Of a DNA stretch of 37,604 nucleotides, positions 33,937-37,604 are shown one piece after another; position 1 is the stretch's first letter, and each line of letters starts with the position of its first letter. Under the pieces are notes generated by a model that was not told the origin of the DNA, ran no database searches, and saw nothing but the letters and a program-made list of their open reading frames with translations. This stretch comes from Gammaproteobacteria bacterium. GTDB lineage: Bacteria > Pseudomonadota > Gammaproteobacteria > SZUA-229. The DNA is taken from positions 1 to 37,604 of the forward strand of contig JAJDNP010000033.1 of assembly GCA_022340645.1 (NCBI GenBank), written 5' to 3'. The translations under genes and the position numbers were made by a program.

Positions 33937-34873
33937 TTTTTAATTGATCGATTGCTTTTTTGCAATCGATTTGTATCTGCCGTTTTAAATCATCAATAGA
34001 CGCAAATTTCTTTTCATCACGAATTTTATGCTGGAAGGAAACGCATATATGTTCGCCGTAAATGGATTCATTGAAATCAAGTAAATGAACTTCCAGCTGA
34101 ACACGATTTCCGTTCATCGTTGGCCGGCGGCCAAGGTTGGCGATACCAGCAACATCGCCATGTTTCCGGCTGTGCATGGTAACAGAATATACGCCATGAA
34201 GTGGCGTTTCTGTGCGTTTTAAGTGAATATTTGCGGTAGGAAAACCGATGGTCCGTCCGAGTTTTTCACCATGATGTACATGGCCGCATATTGTGTAGGC
34301 GCGGCCCAGCATTTTTTCAGCCTCCGCTAACTGGTTGTTGATTAGTGCATCACGTATCCGTGAACTGCTGATGCGCTGATGGTCAATGCAGTGAGAATCC
34401 ATCTTGATGACTGAAAACTGGTATTTTTCGCCGAACTGCTGTAACAGGGAAAAATCCCCCAGGCGGTTACGGCCGAAACGAAAGTCGTCACCGATGATGA
34501 CCGATTTTATCTTGAGGGTATCAACTAAAATATGTTTAATGAAATCTTCGGCACTCATTTTTGCCAGCGCCTGGTTAAAATTCAGGAACAGCAGATATTC
34601 AGGGCGCAGGGAAGGCTCAAAACCGGACAGTACCCGTATTTTTTCAATGCGATTCATTAAGCGGGCAGTGGCTGTCCTGCCTCGGGAAAAATACTCTCGG
34701 GGCAGGGGTTCAAATGTCATTAAACAGCGGTGGCTGTCAAGCCGCATGGCTTCGGCATGCAGTTGCCCCAGCATTTTCTGATGGCCGAGATGCAGGCCAT
34801 CGAAGTTACCGATAGTAATGACGCCGTTTTGATGTTGTTTGCGGCAGTTGTGTAAACCGCGAATAACTTGCAT
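33920..34873 (-). CDS. ribF: Bifunctional riboflavin kinase/FAD synthetase
   Basis: RibF converts riboflavin to FMN and FMN to FAD. The N-terminal nucleotidyltransferase domain has ITIGNFDGLHLGHQKML (about 20-36) and SVIIGDDFRFGRNRLGD. The C-terminal kinase domain has GRTIGFPTANIHL and GVYSV, then ANLGRRPT and LEVHLLDFN. The 317 residues are typical. The final residues (KTKTQK) lie within a downstream repeat, so the C-terminus may have been altered by it. Confidence 0.95.
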   Translation of the reverse strand: MQVIRGLHNCRKQHQNGVITIGNFDGLHLGHQKMLGQLHAEAMRLDSHRCLMTFEPLPREYFSRGRTATARLMNRIEKIRVLSGFEPSLRPEYLLFLNFNQALAKMSAEDFIKHILVDTLKIKSVIIGDDFRFGRNRLGDFSLLQQFGEKYQFSVIKMDSHCIDHQRISSSRIRDALINNQLAEAEKMLGRAYTICGHVHHGEKLGRTIGFPTANIHLKRTETPLHGVYSVTMHSRKHGDVAGIANLGRRPTMNGNRVQLEVHLLDFNESIYGEHICVSFQHKIRDEKKFASIDDLKRQIQIDCKKAIDQLKTKTQK

Positions 34874-34939
34874 GCTATTTTCGGGTAATTAAGGTTGTAA
34901 GTTAGTTATGCTAAATGTCTATCGTACCAGATCATGAGC

Positions 34940-36529
34940 TTATACTGATTTTTTAAGCTGGTCAGGACGTATTCCCTGTAGCCAGAGCAAAATGAAATAG
35001 ATACCTGCACCTGTAATTATAATTATGCCCAGGTGATACAGGCGCTCTAACAGCGGCCATTGGCTCCATTGTAATGCATCCGGCGTCAGCCAGATAATCG
35101 AGGCGGCCATGGCGCTAGTGGCGATAACGATGCGTACAATCCATGCCAGCCACCCGGGCTGCGGCTGAAATACACCAATATCCCGTAAGCCGTTATGCAG
35201 CAGCATGGCATTTATATACGCGGAAAGACTGGTCGCCAGTGCCAGACCGATATGCGGTGCTTCGTAGCCAAGCAGAACCAGCGGCACAACCAGCGCAATA
35301 TTCATAATCATATTGCTTACCATGGCAATAATGCCGATGCGCACCGGCGTGCGTGTGTCCTGCCTGGCATAAAAGCCGGGAGCCAGGATTTTCACACTGA
35401 TCAGGGCGGGCAGGCCAAGCATGTAGGCCATTAAACTTAAACTGGCAAAATACGTGTCATTGGCAGTGAATTTTTCATACTGAAAAAGCGAGGCCAGTAT
35501 GGGACCGGCGAGGATAAACAGCCCGACGCAAGACGGGATTGTAATCAGCGTAACCAGGCGCAGTGCCCAGTTGAGAGTATCGTTGAACTGTTCAGCCGAG
35601 GCACGGGCATGCTGTTGCGACAGGGTGGGCAATATTACGGTGGCGATGGCGATGCCCAGCACACCCAGCGGAAACTCCAGCAAGCGGTCCGAATAATACA
35701 GCCAGGTGACGCTGCCGGTGATTAAAAACGAGGCAATCACGGTATCCAGCAGCAGGTTAATCTGCGCCACCGATGAGCCAAAAATGGCTGGAATCATGAG
35801 TTTTATGATTTTTTTAACACCTTCATGGTCGCGTCTTATTTTCGGCACGGGCATCAGCCCCAGCCTGGTGAGTGATGGAAATTGTATCAGCAGCTGTGCA
35901 ATGCCCGCTAAAGCCACACCCCAGGCAAGCGCCATCAGCGGCTGCTCAAAATAGGGCGCAAGAAAAAAGGCTGATGCGATCAGGCACAAATTAAGCAGCA
36001 CCGGGGTGAAAGCCGGGATGGCAAACTTGTGGTAGCTGTTTAAAATGCCGCCGGCAAAAGCCACCAGCGAGATAAACAGGATATAGGGAAAGGTGATGCG
36101 CAATAAATCCGCAGTCAACTGCGATTGTTCGGCATTCCTGGTGAAGCCAGGGGCGAATATATAAACCAGTGCCGGTGCGAACAGCATGCCCAGCAGTGAC
36201 AGCGCCAGTAATACCCCGCCCAGCGTGCCTGCCACATGGTTAACCAGGTCCTTAAGTGCCGCTTTATCGTGTTTTTCCATGTATTCGGAAAGCACCGGAA
36301 CAAAGGCAAGTGAAAATGCGCCTTCACCAAACAGGCGCCGCATGAAGTTAGGGATTTTAAATGCAACCAGAAAGGCATCGGTGCCGCCGCTGGCGCCAAA
36401 CAGGGTGGCCAGCGTTATGTCGCGTAACAGCCCGAACACTCGCGATAACAGAGTCATTCCGCCGACGGTGATGGTGGATCGCAATAATTTGGCGCTCAGA
36501 ACTGTCTCCTGTGTTAATTGATGCGGCAT
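34940..36529 (-). CDS. murJ: Lipid II flippase MurJ
   Basis: MurJ (MviN) flips the peptidoglycan precursor lipid II across the inner membrane. The protein has 14 or so hydrophobic segments, beginning STITVGGMTLLSRVFGLLRDITLATLFGAS and including the conserved GTDAFLVAFKIPNFMRRLFGEGAFSLAFVPVL. The annotated ATG (36529, 529 residues) has no good ribosome binding site. A CTG at 36499 has AGGAG 6 nt upstream and would give MSAKLLRSTITVGG, the usual MurJ N-terminus, so the true start may be there. It is first in the operon and divergent from rpsT. Confidence 0.95.
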   Translation of the reverse strand: MPHQLTQETVLSAKLLRSTITVGGMTLLSRVFGLLRDITLATLFGASGGTDAFLVAFKIPNFMRRLFGEGAFSLAFVPVLSEYMEKHDKAALKDLVNHVAGTLGGVLLALSLLGMLFAPALVYIFAPGFTRNAEQSQLTADLLRITFPYILFISLVAFAGGILNSYHKFAIPAFTPVLLNLCLIASAFFLAPYFEQPLMALAWGVALAGIAQLLIQFPSLTRLGLMPVPKIRRDHEGVKKIIKLMIPAIFGSSVAQINLLLDTVIASFLITGSVTWLYYSDRLLEFPLGVLGIAIATVILPTLSQQHARASAEQFNDTLNWALRLVTLITIPSCVGLFILAGPILASLFQYEKFTANDTYFASLSLMAYMLGLPALISVKILAPGFYARQDTRTPVRIGIIAMVSNMIMNIALVVPLVLLGYEAPHIGLALATSLSAYINAMLLHNGLRDIGVFQPQPGWLAWIVRIVIATSAMAASIIWLTPDALQWSQWPLLERLYHLGIIIITGAGIYFILLWLQGIRPDQLKKSV

Positions 36530-36660
36530 TCTACCTGTTGATTGTCATTTACTAAACTATTAAATGGACAAAAATTAAGGCCATAAAGCGGAATGCTATT
36601 GACAAATCATCTATCAGCAGGCAAGCTACGCGCTCATTTTTTTCCAGGTGGTTTACGACA

Positions 36661-36924
36661 TTGGCAAATTCAGCTTCAGCAAGAAAACGTGCAAAACAGG
36701 CGGAAGGCAATCGTGCGCGAAATGCGTCTGCACGTTCAATGATGCGCACATATATCAAGAAAGTTTATTATGCAATTGCAGCGGGCGACAAGGCAGCGGC
36801 AGAAGCGGCCTATAAAGACGTCATTCCAGTTATTGACCGAATTGCCGGCAAAGGCTTAATTCATGCCAACAAGGCAGCCCGTCATAAAAGCCGCATGAAT
36901 ACTAATATACGTGCGATGTCGTAA
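36661..36924 (+). CDS. rpsT: 30S ribosomal protein S20
   Basis: S20 is a small basic protein that binds 16S rRNA near the 5' domain. The 87-residue product starts [14 protein letters not shown] and includes [18 protein letters not shown] and [10 protein letters not shown], typical of the family. The start codon is TTG with AGGTGG 9 nt upstream; E. coli rpsT also uses UUG, where it takes part in autoregulation. It is transcribed away from murJ and ended by a strong terminator. Confidence 0.97.
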   Translation: MANSASARKRAKQAEGNRARNASARSMMRTYIKKVYYAIAAGDKAAAEAAYKDVIPVIDRIAGKGLIHANKAARHKSRMNTNIRAMS

Positions 36925-36947
36925 GCATATATAGTGATGAATTAGTA

Positions 36948-36981
36948 AAGCCGGGCCGATATATCGGCCCGGCTTTTTTTT
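36948..36981 (+). terminator. rpsT terminator
   Basis: AAGCCGGGCCGAT and ATCGGCCCGGCTT form a perfect 13-bp stem with a 2-nt centre, followed by a long T run. Confidence 0.96.
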
Positions 36982-37155
36982 ATGGTGTGCTTTTTCTGGA
37001 TTCGGGCAGGATATCAATTTACTGTGGAGTTTGCGCTTGGCTTTGCGGTTTTCGCGCCACGGGCGAGCTACTCTTTTCGTAGGTGTTGAGGTGGCTGATT
37101 TCGGCCCCGATATATTGGTTATTTGTTGTTGGTTCGGATTTCGCCCTGACGGCGA

Positions 37156-37189
37156 GATACTTTTCTGTCTACAGCAACAGAAAAGTATC
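37156..37189. repeat. GATACTTTTCTGT hairpin repeat
   Basis: GATACTTTTCTGT (37156-37168) and ACAGAAAAGTATC (37177-37189) pair perfectly over 13 bp around an 8-nt loop, flanked by GGCGA on the left. The same style of hairpin (TTTTCTG...CAGAAAAGTA) is familiar from dispersed intergenic repeats of Gammaproteobacteria. Confidence 0.7.
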
Positions 37190-37245
37190 CAAAAGAATGC
37201 CGCCACTACAACTGCGCCCCTAAAAAACAGGGGTTCCCATTGAGA

Positions 37246-37325
37246 CAGTACCGTTATCATGCTGTGAAAAAACTCGCAAAAGACACTCAAACAGTTTTCA
37301 CAGAAAACCCATGATAACGGCACTG
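37246..37325. repeat. Long nested inverted repeat
   Basis: CAGTACCGTTATCATG (37246-37261) is complementary to CATGATAACGGCACTG (37310-37325) except at one position. Immediately inside, CTGTGAAAA (37262-37270) pairs exactly with TTTTCACAG (37295-37303). The two stems stack, with a 6-nt bulge. Confidence 0.7.
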
Positions 37326-37508
37326 CCTTAATGGCTTGTTTGAGGTGGAAAGAAAGTCAAAAACAAAACAGCTGTCACATCACAGGCTTAGATATATCAT
37401 GTTGATTCCTGTATGTTTAGAGGTATGAGCGGACCTTGGTGAAATCCAGCTGACAGGGAAATTTCGACCCTTGATGCCCGTTGGTGGAAAAGAAAAAACT
37501 TTTAGATT

Positions 37509-37597
37509 CTTCCGCAAATGAACGCGAATAAACGCAAATATTTAAAAGCAAAAAATAGATTATCCACAGATAAACGCAGATGAACACAGATATTTAT
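37509..37597. repeat. AACGCAAAT/AACGCAGAT degenerate repeats
   Basis: Two blocks share a 10-12 bp periodic pattern: CCGCAAATGAACGCGAATAA..., then CCACAGATAAACGCAGATGA.... Each is made of short units ending in CAAAT or CAGAT, and each finishes in ATATTTA. Repeats of this type are frequent intergenic elements in proteobacteria. Confidence 0.6.
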
Positions 37598-37604
37598 AAG
37601 CCTG

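Larger units (their letters stand above)
36982..37604. other. Gene-free stretch with structured repeats
   Basis: No credible gene is seen. The frames open here lack family similarity and cross the rpsT terminator or hairpins. The stretch contains two strong inverted repeats (37156-37189 and 37246-37325) and a degenerate tandem at the end, each listed separately. Confidence 0.6.

Noticed and set aside
37031-37243. 70-codon frame on the plus strand after rpsT
   Set aside because: It spans the GATACTTTTCTGT hairpin and looks like the chance translation of a dispersed repeat; no ribosome binding site.
36856-37323. 155-codon open frame on the minus strand overlapping rpsT's 3' end
   Set aside because: It reads antisense through rpsT and its terminator and across repeat hairpins, with odd Cys/Phe-rich composition.

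Overview
The window reads as chromosome from a free-living gammaproteobacterium, probably a chemolithoautotroph or a close relative of one. Four things point that way: the gene order rpsT / murJ-ribF-ileS-lspA-fkpB-ispH facing a fimT-pilV-pilW-pilX-pilY1-pilE minor-pilin operon, as in Pseudomonas-like genomes; thiS-thiG-trmB in a row; glyQ-glyS-gmhB-plsC; and a proteobacterial-type phosphoribulokinase (Calvin cycle). The species cannot be fixed from the sequence alone. There is no phage, plasmid, CRISPR or intact transposase.

Left part (1-9.3 kb): a two-gene secreted-protein unit cut by the window edge, peptide deformylase, an orphan MbcA/ParS/Xre-type antitoxin-like gene, a DjlA-like J-protein with a small partner, and a LON-substrate-binding-domain protein. 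Next comes a putative iron/oxidative-stress module: an Irr-like Fur-family regulator without any cysteine, DUF3501, a GlpC/HdrD-like Fe-S protein and rubrerythrin, with a divergent dihydrolipoamide-dehydrogenase-like flavoprotein. The rubrerythrin promoter (TTGACA-17-TAGACT) carries a palindrome over its -10 box that closely resembles the rhizobial Irr box (ICE). This links the regulator to the cluster.

Centre (9.4-21.4 kb): glyQ-glyS (ATGA overlap), gmhB and plsC. After these lies a roughly 900-bp stretch without a conventional gene; it holds a 34-codon single-helix membrane-protein ORF behind a good sigma-54 (-24/-12) promoter. Then come a TatD-family nuclease, phosphoribulokinase, trmB, thiG and thiS, a secreted coiled-coil protein of unknown function, thiO and tRNA-Thr(CGT). 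ThiS, ThiG and ThiO together supply the sulfur carrier, thiazole synthase and glycine oxidase of thiazole synthesis.

Right part (21.4-37.6 kb): a 264-bp MITE-like element with perfect 23-bp terminal inverted repeats lies just before the minor-pilin operon, which also carries an unrecognised small secreted protein between pilX and pilY1. The convergent housekeeping operon murJ to ispH follows, then the divergent rpsT with its UUG start and a strong terminator. The last 620 bp hold no credible gene but several long hairpins and short dispersed repeats.

Cross-cutting themes are several families of short intergenic repeats at gene ends, and a few genes whose -10 box sits 6-7 nt before the start codon with no Shine-Dalgarno, suggesting leaderless mRNAs.
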